Assembly: GCA_963818855.1 (NCBI GenBank)
Contig: CAWFUH010000010.1
Location: 446,541 to 510,540, forward strand
Length of the DNA stretch: 64,000 bases
Source of the DNA: Bog-159 sp963818855
GTDB taxonomy: Bacteria > Acidobacteriota > Terriglobia > Bryobacterales > Bryobacteraceae
Direction: 5' to 3'
Shown here: piece after piece, positions 9,147-18,261 of the stretch
Position numbering within the stretch: the first letter of the stretch is position 1
How the letters are laid out: the number at the start of each line of letters is the position of its first letter
The notes under the pieces: model-generated
Database searches by the model: none
The model's input: only the letters and a program-made list of their open reading frames with translations
Told to the model about the DNA's origin: nothing
Position numbers and translations under genes: made by a program

Positions 9147-10064
9147 TCATTTGAAATTCGAGCGGACCCAATCCGGCTCGTCCGGCTCGCCCTTGTTCGG
9201 CAGGCCTTTGGTGATCGACCAGCGGTGGATCCAGGAGAATCCGCCGCGGCCGACATAGTTCTCGGGCAGCCGGTAGGCATCGTCCCGCAATGCCTCATCG
9301 AGCGAAATGAAACGGTATCCACGCCGGCGAAACATCTCCAAAATCTCCGGCAGCATCCGCGAGTTCAGCTCATTGGCATGCAACAGGAGGATCTGGGGGA
9401 ATTCCCGGCCCGATACTTCCACTGAACGCCGCTCGAAGAATGCCACTACCGATTCCAGGTAGGGCACGTATTCCTTGGTCACCCGGGCGTGGAATTCGGG
9501 ACGTGTGTAGAGGGCCGCGAACATGTAGTCGGAATCGTCGAAGGTGACTGGCGCATTCCGGTAGTGGTGGTCTGCCAGGAAATCCGCAATGGCGCGTTTG
9601 ATCCCGGCCGTGGGTCCGGCGTGCAGGAAAGGATAGCGGAAATACTCCAGCTTTTGGCCGCGCGCCTCGATGATCGGGCGGAGAACCGCATCCGCTTTCA
9701 GAATGTCTCGCTCGTAGTCCGCCACCGGCACGCGATTCAAGTCCGCGTGCGACCAGGTATGATTTCCGAGCCCGGCGCCGGCGTTTAGCCAAAGGTCCAG
9801 GATGCGATCGAGGTCGGCCCCCGTGAGCTCCGTGCGGCCCGGGTGGACAAATCCGGTGACCGGAATCTTCCCGTCGCGGAAGGGATCGAGCAACCGCTCG
9901 GTCATGCCGCGGATGTCTTCAAAGGTCCGGCCGCCGCCATCCCCGCCACGCGGCAAATCGTCCATGGTGAGAGCCACCTCGCGCTCGGCTCCAGGCACGG
10001 CGGTGAGCGCCAGTAACAGGGCCACGAACAGGGCCACGAAGAGGGCAAGGACGGACCGGATCAT
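9147..10064 (-). CDS. Secreted polysaccharide deacetylase family protein (NodB-like)
   Basis: A 305-aa protein with an N-terminal hydrophobic leader (VLALFVALFVALLLALTAVPG) and a NodB-type fold: TMDDLP (Asp-Asp of motif 1), the His-rich NHTWSHADL motif 2 and RYPFLHAG motif 3. The family removes N-acetyl groups from polysaccharides or peptidoglycan by a metal-dependent mechanism. The start at 10064 is preferred over the upstream ATG at 10148 because it overlaps the stop of the upstream SDR gene as ATGA and gives a signal peptide. Export suggests a cell-wall or extracellular glycan substrate; the actual substrate is unknown. Confidence 0.88.
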   Translation of the reverse strand: MIRSVLALFVALFVALLLALTAVPGAEREVALTMDDLPRGGDGGGRTFEDIRGMTERLLDPFRDGKIPVTGFVHPGRTELTGADLDRILDLWLNAGAGLGNHTWSHADLNRVPVADYERDILKADAVLRPIIEARGQKLEYFRYPFLHAGPTAGIKRAIADFLADHHYRNAPVTFDDSDYMFAALYTRPEFHARVTKEYVPYLESVVAFFERRSVEVSGREFPQILLLHANELNSRMLPEILEMFRRRGYRFISLDEALRDDAYRLPENYVGRGGFSWIHRWSITKGLPNKGEPDEPDWVRSNFK

Positions 10065-10879
10065 ACGCCCATCGCCCCGCCCGCCATGCGCTCGAACCAG
10101 GCGGCAGGCAGCCACCGCTTCAAGGGTGCCACCATGCGTTGATCCCACATGCCGGAGGTGTAGCGCATGGCCGGATGTGGATCACGCAACACGCGCTCGA
10201 CCAGTGCCGCAACGCCATCCGCCGGCGGCGCTTTGGCTTCATCTTGTGCCTGCTTCTCCTGAAAGCGATCGTAAATTCCCTGGTATGCGCCGGCGGGCCG
10301 CAGCGGCTGGACCGTACGGCGGCGCATCGGCAGTTGGCTGCGCGTGTCGCCGGGTTCGATCAAGACGACGTGGATGCCGAAGCGGCGGGTTTCAAAACGC
10401 AAACTTTCACTTAGCCCTTCCACCGCGAACTTGCTGGCGCTGTAAATGCCCGAGAAGGGCATGCCCATGAGGCCGGCAAGCGAACTGATGTTGACGATGT
10501 GCCCGGCACGCTGCGCGCGCATGGCGGGCAGTGCGGCGCGGCAGACACGCAGCACGCCGAAGAAATTAGTCTCCATCTGCGCGCGCGCTTCGGCGATGGA
10601 CGTGTCCTCGATGGGACCCATCAAGGCCCAGCCGGCGTTATTCACGACAGCGTCCAGGCGGCCGGTCTTCTCTACTGTGGCGGCTACGCCGAGCGCCACG
10701 GAGTTGTCGTCGTCCACATCCATCGGGAGCATGTCGACGCCATCGAAAATGCCGGCTGATTGGCGGCTGGTGCCGAATACGCGCCAACCCCGCGCGGCCA
10801 GCCGGCGGGCAATCGCCTGTCCGATGCCGGAAGAAGCTCCGGTGACCAACACGACCTTCAGGTTCGCTGGTGCACTCAT
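10061..10879 (-). CDS. Short-chain dehydrogenase/reductase
   Basis: This 272-aa classical SDR shows the nucleotide-binding TGASSGIG at residues 14-21, the NNAG structural motif, a catalytic Ser in VNISSLAG and the YSASK catalytic Tyr-Lys pair. An arginine at the end of beta-2 (GTSRQ) is compatible with NADP(H) preference. The C-terminal 60 residues are longer than the minimal SDR core. It overlaps the deacetylase by 4 bp and is probably the first gene of that two-gene operon. It is divergent from the FkbM gene with only 17 bp between starts, so the two share a very compact control region. Confidence 0.9.
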   Translation of the reverse strand: MSAPANLKVVLVTGASSGIGQAIARRLAARGWRVFGTSRQSAGIFDGVDMLPMDVDDDNSVALGVAATVEKTGRLDAVVNNAGWALMGPIEDTSIAEARAQMETNFFGVLRVCRAALPAMRAQRAGHIVNISSLAGLMGMPFSGIYSASKFAVEGLSESLRFETRRFGIHVVLIEPGDTRSQLPMRRRTVQPLRPAGAYQGIYDRFQEKQAQDEAKAPPADGVAALVERVLRDPHPAMRYTSGMWDQRMVAPLKRWLPAAWFERMAGGAMGV

Positions 10880-10896
10880 AGGGTTATTATCACAGT

Positions 10897-11808
10897 GTGA
10901 AGACCTCGCGTATTGTCGTTTTTATCGGGATTCTACTGGCCGCCGCAGTGGCGGCTTTCCTGGTTTTTCCTCCTTTCCGTCTAGGGGCGCTGGTGGTGGC
11001 CGGACACAGTCCGGTTTGCCCCATGTCGCACGCTATCGAGAGCCAGTCCAACATGACGGAAAAGATTCGCATCAAAGACCGCATTCTGGCAGGCAGCCGG
11101 CTGGTGAAAGAAGACAGTGGCCTGGAGTTGTGGAGCACGCCCGACGGCGATTATTGGATTCCCAAGGGCAATCGTTACGTGCTGCCGTTCAACCTGGCCG
11201 AGATGGAACAGCATATTTATGGGACGGGAGAGCATTTCATTCATACGGGAGACGTGGTGCTGGATTGCGGGGCGAGCGACGGAGACTTCACGCGGCAGGC
11301 GCTGGCGGCCGGCGCGCAAACCGTGGTTTCGATCGAGGTTTCGCCCTCCAGCGCGGAATGCATCCGGCGCAATCTGGCCACGGAGGCGTCGGCCGGGCGC
11401 GTGATCGTTTATCCGAAGGGAGTCTGGGATAAAGACGACACGCTGATGCTGAATGTGGACGACACCAACTTTGCGGCCAATAGCGTGGTGATGCAACCGG
11501 CATCCGCGCATCCCAGCGTGATGGTGCCGTTGACCACTATCGACAAGCTGGTGGCGGAGCTGAAGCTGCCCCGCGTGGATTTCATCAAGATGGACATCGA
11601 GGGCGCGGAAGTGCCAGCGCTGGCGGGCGCGCGGGAGACGATTGCGCGCTTCAAGCCGCGCCTGGCGATCGCCACTGAGCACAAGCCGGACGACCAGTAC
11701 ACCATCCCCGCGGCGGTGCGCAAGATTCGCGGGGATTACCAGATGGAGTGCGGTCCATGTCTGGAAGCGAAAGGGCACGTGCGTCCGGACGTGCTGTATT
11801 TCTGGTAG
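10897..11808 (+). CDS. FkbM-family methyltransferase with N-terminal membrane anchor
   Basis: This 303-aa protein starts at GTG 10897. Residues 5-27 form a single membrane helix (VVFIGILLAAAVAAFLVF). The catalytic part carries the SAM-binding VVLDCGASDGDFTRQAL and the FkbM family hallmark FIKMDIEGAEVPAL near residue 225. FkbM enzymes O-methylate sugars, polyketides or glycolipids. The membrane anchor is unusual and suggests methylation of a lipid-linked or exported substrate. It faces away from the SDR/deacetylase pair, and a link with envelope glycan modification is inferred from that context. Confidence 0.88.
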   Translation: MKTSRIVVFIGILLAAAVAAFLVFPPFRLGALVVAGHSPVCPMSHAIESQSNMTEKIRIKDRILAGSRLVKEDSGLELWSTPDGDYWIPKGNRYVLPFNLAEMEQHIYGTGEHFIHTGDVVLDCGASDGDFTRQALAAGAQTVVSIEVSPSSAECIRRNLATEASAGRVIVYPKGVWDKDDTLMLNVDDTNFAANSVVMQPASAHPSVMVPLTTIDKLVAELKLPRVDFIKMDIEGAEVPALAGARETIARFKPRLAIATEHKPDDQYTIPAAVRKIRGDYQMECGPCLEAKGHVRPDVLYFW

Positions 11809-11873
11809 TTTTGTGCGGCGGGCTGGTCGGCCTGCGGCGGCGTCGGAGGCACCCCGTTGGGCGGAGTTGCCAA

Positions 11874-12455
11874 TCAGTTGTTGGCGCTGGCTGCAGGCGA
11901 ATCCGTGTGGTCCGGCGTACCGGCGAGCACTGCGGAAACGGGTTCCTGGGGTTGAAAAGTACGTATGTAGTTCTGGCGGCGCAATTGAAATTTGCTCATG
12001 CCATTAGTCATGGCTTCCGCGAGCGCCTGTGCGTTATCCCACCTCTGATGATCGATGCGATAGGCTGCGATCACGGCTCCAGTCCGGTCCGCGCCCCGCT
12101 TACAGTGTACAAACACGGGCCCGGTGGCGGGGTTCTCAAGCAGTCCCAGGATCGTTGTAATCTGTGCCGCGGTGGGCGGCGTCATCCCCGTCATGGGGAC
12201 ATTAATGTATCGCATGCCAGCGGCGGTGACCAGGCGCTCCTCAGAAGCGGCACGTTCGTCATGCCTGCGCAGATCGAGCACCACCTTGACTCCCAGATGG
12301 CTGAGATACTGGAAACCTTCGGCTGTCGGTTCCGCACCGCGGTAGACGCTATGGTCTACTTGGTAGAAATTGTCGATTCCTGGAACGGACGGCTCCGCAA
12401 AAACGGGCAAGACTAATAGCGAAATACTAAGAATCAGGCGATTTGAAAGAGACAT
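11874..12455 (-). CDS. Secreted dual-specificity/tyrosine phosphatase-like protein
   Basis: This 193-aa protein has a signal peptide (LILSISLLVLPVFA) and the cysteine-phosphatase P-loop VHCKRGADRTG, in which Cys118 is the nucleophile and Arg124 binds phosphate. A general-acid Asp could lie in the loop before the P-loop, but I could not place it. The fold matches the short DSP/PTP-like proteins such as the plant/fungal SIW14-type group, which act on phosphotyrosine or inositol pyrophosphates. Export to the periplasm is predicted. It is convergent with the FkbM gene (65-bp gap) and has no operon partner. Confidence 0.85.
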   Translation of the reverse strand: MSLSNRLILSISLLVLPVFAEPSVPGIDNFYQVDHSVYRGAEPTAEGFQYLSHLGVKVVLDLRRHDERAASEERLVTAAGMRYINVPMTGMTPPTAAQITTILGLLENPATGPVFVHCKRGADRTGAVIAAYRIDHQRWDNAQALAEAMTNGMSKFQLRRQNYIRTFQPQEPVSAVLAGTPDHTDSPAASANN

Positions 12456-12589
12456 TTTGAATCCGGATTAGTTTTGTAGGGCGTTAACCCTCACTGTTTT
12501 TGACGCGCGCCGGGACCGGGCGGGTGCAAGCTTCGCGAGCTGCCGCTGTCGCAGGGAATCGATGGCAGAACGTATCAAACCTTACGCAC

Positions 12590-12864
12590 GATCTCTCTAG
12601 TAAGTCGAGCCGGCGCTGACCATAGCCGCCCCCGCAAGCAATACATGTGCGAGCGCAGGGCCTTCACTCCGTACAGGGCCACCAAAGGAACGGAAGATTG
12701 GAAATCACATTCCAAAAGTTCGGCACGCCGTAAATAGTTCGTCCGTCGGAAAAATTGTGGTAGAGCGGGTCTTGACCGATTGGCGGCAGGACCGCGAAAC
12801 AAGCGGCCATCGCCAAAACGGCTGTGACCACCACCATCCCACGGCCGCTAGGTGAGAGAGCCAT
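12590..12864 (-). pseudogene. Remnant of an alkaline ceramidase-like membrane protein
   Basis: The minus strand encodes an N-terminal hydrophobic helix followed by DPLYHNFSDGRTIYGVPNF and NVISNLPFL, which matches the start of the alkaline ceramidase/aPHC family (PF05875) where DPxYH-F-D-R and PNF-NV-SNLPF are conserved. The frame then shifts at about 12685, where another frame continues the family pattern (VALYGVKALR). Nothing recognisable remains after about 100 residues, whereas the family is usually 200-270 residues. It is therefore a 5' fragment with at least one frameshift. Confidence 0.6.
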
Positions 12865-12947
12865 GCCAGAGAACTAACCGGCAAATGGTACATTCGCGGC
12901 ACTCGAATGTACATTCAGCGCACATGCCGCGGGAGCGAGTGCGTTGA

Positions 12948-13871
12948 TCAGCGCCGCAGATCCACTACTGCGAGCGGCCCGATTTCGGGGATCGTAAACT
13001 CAGTGGCGCCATCTTCAGCCGTATAATCTGCGAGCGCTGCCGGGGCACGCGCAAACGCCGTCAGCTTGCCCTCCGCGTACTTGCCCAAGACGCGCACGCG
13101 CAGGCCCTTCACAATCGCCGTGCCATAGTTGAGCAGGTACACGCGCGTGCGCGCGGCATCGCCGGTCAACCGGACTAACACCACGTTGCTGCCATAGATC
13201 CGCACCAGGCGCTTCTCATCGGTGAGGCGGTGGCGGATCTCCATGGCGAATTCGTAAGGATTGGCGGCTTTCTCCTTCGGATACTCAGGCGTGCCCAGGC
13301 GGATATTCAAGTCGTATTTCGAGTCGGGCGCCGGAATCAGGTGAAAGAGCAGATTATGGCGGGCCAGCAGATTCAGCACCTCCGCCATGGTATCGGAACC
13401 GTCGTCGATCACCCCCAGGTTGGCCATTACAGGCAGACGCGGCTGGTCGATCTCGGCGAGGAATTTCAGCATGCCGGCGAAAGCAGCTAAGTCCTCCGGC
13501 GCGGCGCGCACAGCGGCTTCCACGCCATATGCCCAAGCTTCAGCGGCCGCCAATGCCGCACCGCCGGCCGGCGCATTGTAGAAGTAAGTCCGCGATGGCG
13601 CGCGCTCGAACTGCCAGCCGTTGGCATCAACCCAGGGCACGCGTGTAGCGGACGCCACGTCCATCTGATACTCAACGTGCGGCGCCACTGCCTGGATGGC
13701 GCGCCCACGATCGAAAGGAAGCGCCGCGAAGCCCGTCCTAAGCCACGCCGGCTCGCTCCCGGCGGGCACATACAGCCGCTCGACGCCGGCCTTGTGCAGC
13801 GCATCCGCCGTATCGGCCGGACGGTCCCAAAACAGCGTGGGCAGCAGAACCGCAAGAAATGCCAGTGGCAT
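12948..13871 (-). CDS. Exported protein of unknown function
   Basis: This 307-aa protein starts at 13871, where its ATG overlaps the stop of the DUF362 gene (TGATG), so translation is coupled. An N-terminal hydrophobic stretch (LAFLAVLLPTLFW) suggests export. The sequence has a repetitive alpha/beta pattern rich in Ala, and the C-terminal 90 residues (VYLLNYGTAIVKGLRVRVLG) look like a beta sandwich such as those ending glycoside hydrolases. I recognise no catalytic motif. Its coupling to a DUF362 protein suggests the two act together. Confidence 0.7.
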   Translation of the reverse strand: MPLAFLAVLLPTLFWDRPADTADALHKAGVERLYVPAGSEPAWLRTGFAALPFDRGRAIQAVAPHVEYQMDVASATRVPWVDANGWQFERAPSRTYFYNAPAGGAALAAAEAWAYGVEAAVRAAPEDLAAFAGMLKFLAEIDQPRLPVMANLGVIDDGSDTMAEVLNLLARHNLLFHLIPAPDSKYDLNIRLGTPEYPKEKAANPYEFAMEIRHRLTDEKRLVRIYGSNVVLVRLTGDAARTRVYLLNYGTAIVKGLRVRVLGKYAEGKLTAFARAPAALADYTAEDGATEFTIPEIGPLAVVDLRR

Positions 13872-15001
13872 CAGACCTCGATGCTCGTCACTTTGATCTT
13901 GGCCAGATCGTACACGCCCAACCCGAGGCCGGCGGCGTACTCGATGTGTCCGGGCTCGCGCACGAACTCGTTCACGTTCGGATCGCCCTGGTGCCTTTCG
14001 GACTGTCCAAGATACTTCGGAGACCGGTCCCATACCGAGATAGCCTGTTCGGCTTTGCGCTTTTCGTCGATGATATCGATCAGCAGCCGGTCCACCGCCA
14101 CCGGGTCGGTGCCGAACAGCATCCGCTTGGGATAGAAGCGGAACTTACGCCGATAGGAAAACGGGCCGCCGTGCCACACGCCGCGGAGTCCGTCCATCAC
14201 TTCGAGGACCGTACGCGAGCGGAGCGGCTCGACCATTGCCAGCGTGCCGATGAAGGAGTACGTGTTGGTAACGGTGCCCGCGTGCGAGCGCGCCACATTC
14301 GAAAAGTTGCCATAGGCGATATTCTTCAGGCAACCGGTGACGCCGGCAGCGCCATGATCCTTCATGTTCGGCACGTTGATGATCTTGGTGAAGGGGCTGC
14401 CCACCAGGCGGATCAGATTGGAGCGCGTGTCATCCTCGCCGAAAAACAACGCTTCCACGTACGTGGCGGGGTCATATGACTCGGTGGAACCACGCTGGGT
14501 TTCCGCGGCCCAGATATGCACGCCTTCCGGCACGTAGCGATCGTAGTGCACGGAATGCAACTGATCCTCGAAACGCTCGTAGATCCAGATGGCGGCAGGC
14601 TTGACACCCACGGCCATCACGTTCCGCACAATTTCGCCCACCACCACAGGCGACGACATGATGCCGGGCGCACCCGAGCAGTTGACTTTGATGCCCACCA
14701 CGTCGGCGGGCGTGATGAAACGCGCCCAGGCATCGCGCACGTCGGCATCGCCTGTCAACGCACGCATGCCGCGCGCCATCATCTCGCCGACGATGGCGGG
14801 GTCGGCTTTTTCGGTGGCTTCGTCAATGCACTTCTCGGCGTGCACCGCAGCGACATGTCCGGGGTAAGGTCCCGGCATGCCGGGCACCGGCGCGGGCTGG
14901 TAGTGCGACACGACACGGTACTTGGGAATGGTGTGGTCCGGCGCAGCCAGAGCGGTGGGGGCGGCGGCGGCCAACTGCAGAAAGGTGCGGCGATGCATCA
15001 C
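13871..15001 (-). CDS. DUF362-family exported protein (Tat signal)
   Basis: The 376-aa product begins MMHRRTFLQLAAAAPTALAA, a twin-arginine-like signal (a single RR pair followed by FL and a hydrophobic run). The body has the DUF362 features: DVVGIKVNC, an INVPNMKDH segment, CLKN and a C-terminal GTDPVAVDRLLIDII motif. DUF362 proteins are widespread and often lie next to iron-sulphur or secreted enzymes; their reaction is not established. Unlike some members there is no added ferredoxin domain here. It is upstream of, and overlaps by one base, the unknown exported protein gene. Confidence 0.88.
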   Translation of the reverse strand: MMHRRTFLQLAAAAPTALAAPDHTIPKYRVVSHYQPAPVPGMPGPYPGHVAAVHAEKCIDEATEKADPAIVGEMMARGMRALTGDADVRDAWARFITPADVVGIKVNCSGAPGIMSSPVVVGEIVRNVMAVGVKPAAIWIYERFEDQLHSVHYDRYVPEGVHIWAAETQRGSTESYDPATYVEALFFGEDDTRSNLIRLVGSPFTKIINVPNMKDHGAAGVTGCLKNIAYGNFSNVARSHAGTVTNTYSFIGTLAMVEPLRSRTVLEVMDGLRGVWHGGPFSYRRKFRFYPKRMLFGTDPVAVDRLLIDIIDEKRKAEQAISVWDRSPKYLGQSERHQGDPNVNEFVREPGHIEYAAGLGLGVYDLAKIKVTSIEV

Positions 15002-15042
15002 TATCGATCATAACCGAAGCGGCGCGTCGCGCTCGCCGTAGC

Positions 15043-16755
15043 TTATTTTGAGAGCAGTGCGCCAACCGCCGGCAGTACCGGGGTGCCTTCCGCGTTCACC
15101 GCGTCCAATGCCTGCGGATTTAGCCCAAGCGCCGCCAGGATCGTCGGCGCTACCTGCGCGGTTCGCGTGCTGACCGACACGGTCTGCGCCGGGAAGGCTG
15201 GATTGGATACCATCAGTATGACGTTGGTATCGTCATGTCCGAACCCGCCGTGATCTCCTATCATGGTGGTGCTTCCCGAATACGTCACCCCTATGTTCGG
15301 TGTCACAATAATGTCCGGCGTCCGCGAATCTTGCCCCGGACCGACGCCGCCCACGTTGTAGTTCAGCGCCAGCGTCGGCCCGTAGTAGATCTCGCCTAAC
15401 CCGATAGCCGTCGCATTCGTTTCCAGCAGTTCGACCGCCGCAGTCACGCTCGCGTTTGGCTTCAGCCAGAGCACGGACACATCGTCTTCCGTTGCGCCAA
15501 TGCCCGTGGGGTTCAGCGGCGACTCCGAATAAGGGATGGCAGGCCCTAACAATGTGGCCGGCGTATTGGTGCCGTCCGCCACGTAGCGAGTCGGATCGAT
15601 GGGCGATTCCCCGTGCTTCGCGGTAACGATGATCAGCGTCTTTTCGTACAATCCGGCGGCCTTAAGCGCGATGACGATGTCTCCGATGGAGGTGTCGACA
15701 AACTCGATCTCTTTCGCCAGCTGGGCGCTGGGCAGGGCCGCCGCATTCTGGTAACCGCCCGGGCCCACGGTCGGCTCGTTCAGGCTTTGGCCGATGTACA
15801 CGGACTGAAAGTTCATGCCGAAAACGGCGGGCACCTGCGCCGGCGCGCCCAAGTGGGTCTTGCCCGCAATCTCGTTCAGCAGCGCCTGCACTTTCAGGGC
15901 GTCATAGCACTGGATGTTTAAGAAGCTGTCGGTCCACGACCCGATGGCGGTCGGATCGCGGATCGTCGCGCACGAAACGCCCTCCGCGGTCTTTACGCCA
16001 GGCAACGCAATCACAGTCGAGTCCACCTCCGGCGAATAATAGTCATCCAGGCCCGTTCCGCCTGGACCCGCCGCAAACGAATACGAAGCGTGCTTGTCGA
16101 TCCAGGCTGTGTATCCGCCAGCCGCATGGACCACGCTAAATATCGTATTCGTCCGTACGAAGTTCCACGGATACACGGGCGCGCAGCCCGTAGCCGGGTC
16201 CCGAACCAGCTTCTTCGGATCGATAGAGGCGATGCCGCCATCGGTCGGCAGGGCACCCGGTGCGCCTCCGTTCAGCTTGGTATCGTCAATATCAATGCCC
16301 TGGTCGTAGTCGGTCGTGGTACCTGTGGGAACCGCAAACGGCGTGCAGGGCCCTCCAGCCAACCCGGTTCCCGTCTTTGTCGCGGGCGCATCGAGCGACC
16401 GGTCATACGCGACATCGTAGTAAAGTCCCGTAGTTTTCGGCGACCCCCCGGTAACCAGAGCCGCGAGCCCGGGAAAGGAATCCGAGGGCATGGACGACTG
16501 GGTCGCCACATAATTGAACGCGGTCTGGCTGAGGGCGGCCAGATTCGGGCAGTACATATTGCCGCCATTGATACCCGCTATCCCATTTGCGCAGTTGTAG
16601 AAATCCGCTGCGTGCATGCCGTCGATGCTCAACAGCAGAACGTGCTGGATACTTCCAGAGCCTAGCGTGCTAATGTCGGCTGCCATTCCTTGCGTCGTTG
16701 ACGCCAACGCCAATGCGGCCGCGGTTACAGCCAGAGACAAGTTTTTCGCCTGCAT
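15043..16755 (-). CDS. Secreted alkaline-phosphatase-superfamily phosphodiesterase
   Basis: This 570-aa protein has a signal peptide (LAVTAAALALASTTQGMAA). The core is a type I phosphodiesterase/nucleotide pyrophosphatase fold: LLLSIDGMHAADF (metal Asp), a SSMPSDSFPGLAAL segment containing the candidate nucleophile Ser/Thr, TAKHGESPID, and IGDHGGFGHDD (metal Asp-His). Such enzymes hydrolyse phosphodiester or sulphate esters outside the cytoplasm. It is transcribed alone, with 41 bp to the DUF362 gene downstream. An insertion of about 100 residues follows the nucleophile region. Confidence 0.88.
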   Translation of the reverse strand: MQAKNLSLAVTAAALALASTTQGMAADISTLGSGSIQHVLLLSIDGMHAADFYNCANGIAGINGGNMYCPNLAALSQTAFNYVATQSSMPSDSFPGLAALVTGGSPKTTGLYYDVAYDRSLDAPATKTGTGLAGGPCTPFAVPTGTTTDYDQGIDIDDTKLNGGAPGALPTDGGIASIDPKKLVRDPATGCAPVYPWNFVRTNTIFSVVHAAGGYTAWIDKHASYSFAAGPGGTGLDDYYSPEVDSTVIALPGVKTAEGVSCATIRDPTAIGSWTDSFLNIQCYDALKVQALLNEIAGKTHLGAPAQVPAVFGMNFQSVYIGQSLNEPTVGPGGYQNAAALPSAQLAKEIEFVDTSIGDIVIALKAAGLYEKTLIIVTAKHGESPIDPTRYVADGTNTPATLLGPAIPYSESPLNPTGIGATEDDVSVLWLKPNASVTAAVELLETNATAIGLGEIYYGPTLALNYNVGGVGPGQDSRTPDIIVTPNIGVTYSGSTTMIGDHGGFGHDDTNVILMVSNPAFPAQTVSVSTRTAQVAPTILAALGLNPQALDAVNAEGTPVLPAVGALLSK

Positions 16756-16838
16756 GATAGAAAAGCCTCAGCCGGGATTCTAACCCGCGATTGCACACGC
16801 TTAAATTACACCTATGTGAAATCTCGGTTAATAGACAG

Positions 16839-18260
16839 CTAATCGTGTTCTGGCGGGCTCGCTCGCAGCGGATTCGGTCGCGGTTCAGTATCCACACAGT
16901 GATTTCCGGCGATGCGATTGGCGGCCAGTTGAACGCCGGGCGCGGCTTCAATGCACCACTTGCGCATGCCGAAGCCAGACACCTGGTTGTCCTCGATCCG
17001 GTTGTCCTCGGTGCGAGCCGGGCGCGCCGCGCCGGCGACCAAGTAGATGCCGCTGCGCAGCAGTGCCGGATCGCCCGCGCTCGAATCGCAGTGTGGCCTG
17101 GTGCGATCGTCCGTGCATTCATCGCGATTCAAATTCAGGAAGCGATTGTGTGTGATCTCCTGGTGCGCACCGAGCAGATATAGCCCGCCGTAGCCCGCTC
17201 CATCGATCAGGTTCCCCGTCACCAGCACGTTTGCGGGCGCCACATCCGGACTGGAATTATTGAACACAATGCCGAACTGCGCGTACGGGTATGCGCCGGG
17301 CGGCTGGCGGCTGACGCAGGAGTTATTGCGGATCACACCATCGTGGAAGCCATCCAGGTCCATGCATTTTCCGTTGATGTCTTCGAAGCGGTTGCCCACG
17401 TAGCTGGACCGGTCCACGTTGCCCGCAGTATCCAACGCGACCGGCACGGCCCAGGCCGCGATATCCACCAGTTCGACGGGATAGCCGATACGCCGGCCAG
17501 TGTTCGCGCGGACGGTCACATTTGTGGCGTGTCCCACCTGGATGGCGTCGCGGGCCACGTCTTGCACGTCATTCTGCTCAATCATCCCGTTCGCGTTGCG
17601 CGGCGAGTGATAGAACGAGTGAGTCCAGATGGCGTTGCCGGGTACGCGGCGGATGGCGCATTGGCGAATTGCGAAATCGCGCGTGCCCTCTTCGATCAGA
17701 ATGCCGCCCGATGCGTTGTTACGGCCATTAGGCGCGTGCGACCCGCAGTCTTCTACGTGGACGCCTTCGATGTGCACGCCCGCGGAGGCGCTCACGATTA
17801 TGGGGTAGCTGGCCACTTCTGTAAACGATACGGTGCGAATCAGCACATCCTTTGCGTTTTCGAGGACGATGCCGTTATTGTGGTAATAGCGGGCGAATGG
17901 CACATCGCCGGCGGGGAGTCCGGTGGGTTTTTCCAGCACGGCGCGATTGCCGTCGATGCGAAAACCGCTGAGTCGCAGGCCGGTCGCGTTTTTGGCATAG
18001 ATCAACGCGCGGCCGTGGAAATCCGGCGCCGCGCGCAGTGTCGAGCCGGCGGGATTGCCGCGCATCTCCAGGTCGTGAGCGCCTTCCGGGATCGTCAATT
18101 CGCGGTGCAGGATCACGGTTCCGGCGGGCAGTTGGATCAGTCCTGTGCGCTGGGACATATCCGGTGCGCGGGGTGCGCAGGCAGTCACGAGCACGCAGAA
18201 CGTGAGGAGGGCGGGCTTTAGCCGGCGCGGCGCTTCAGCGCCGCGTGCCCCACGAGACAT
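16839..18260 (-). CDS. Right-handed beta-helix lipoprotein
   Basis: The 473-aa product has a short basic N-terminus, a hydrophobic run and a lipobox VTAC (Cys28), so it is probably a lipoprotein. From about residue 60 to 460 it consists of parallel beta-helix turns rich in N, G, V and I (for example NNGIVLENAKDVLIRTVSF, GVHIEGVHVEDCG, NVTVRANTGRRIG), as in pectate-lyase-like or carbohydrate-processing proteins. Several Cys are spaced along the solenoid. No catalytic triad is certain. The start codon region lies inside a copy of dispersed repeat A, which supplies part of the signal peptide. It ends a two-gene unit, 1 bp after the methyltransferase stop. Confidence 0.8.
   Translation of the reverse strand: MSRGARGAEAPRRLKPALLTFCVLVTACAPRAPDMSQRTGLIQLPAGTVILHRELTIPEGAHDLEMRGNPAGSTLRAAPDFHGRALIYAKNATGLRLSGFRIDGNRAVLEKPTGLPAGDVPFARYYHNNGIVLENAKDVLIRTVSFTEVASYPIIVSASAGVHIEGVHVEDCGSHAPNGRNNASGGILIEEGTRDFAIRQCAIRRVPGNAIWTHSFYHSPRNANGMIEQNDVQDVARDAIQVGHATNVTVRANTGRRIGYPVELVDIAAWAVPVALDTAGNVDRSSYVGNRFEDINGKCMDLDGFHDGVIRNNSCVSRQPPGAYPYAQFGIVFNNSSPDVAPANVLVTGNLIDGAGYGGLYLLGAHQEITHNRFLNLNRDECTDDRTRPHCDSSAGDPALLRSGIYLVAGAARPARTEDNRIEDNQVSGFGMRKWCIEAAPGVQLAANRIAGNHCVDTEPRPNPLRASPPEHD
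18208..18246. repeat. Dispersed palindromic repeat, family A, inside a coding start
   Basis: The inverted repeat GCGGCGCT / AGCGCCGC (18227-18244) and the GGCGGGCTTTAGCCGG flank match the copies at 2280 and 5650 in reverse orientation. Unlike those, this copy lies within the first 20 codons of the beta-helix lipoprotein gene and encodes GAEAPRRLKPALL, contributing the n-region and start of the hydrophobic core of its signal peptide. Confidence 0.75.
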
Positions 18261-18261
18261 C

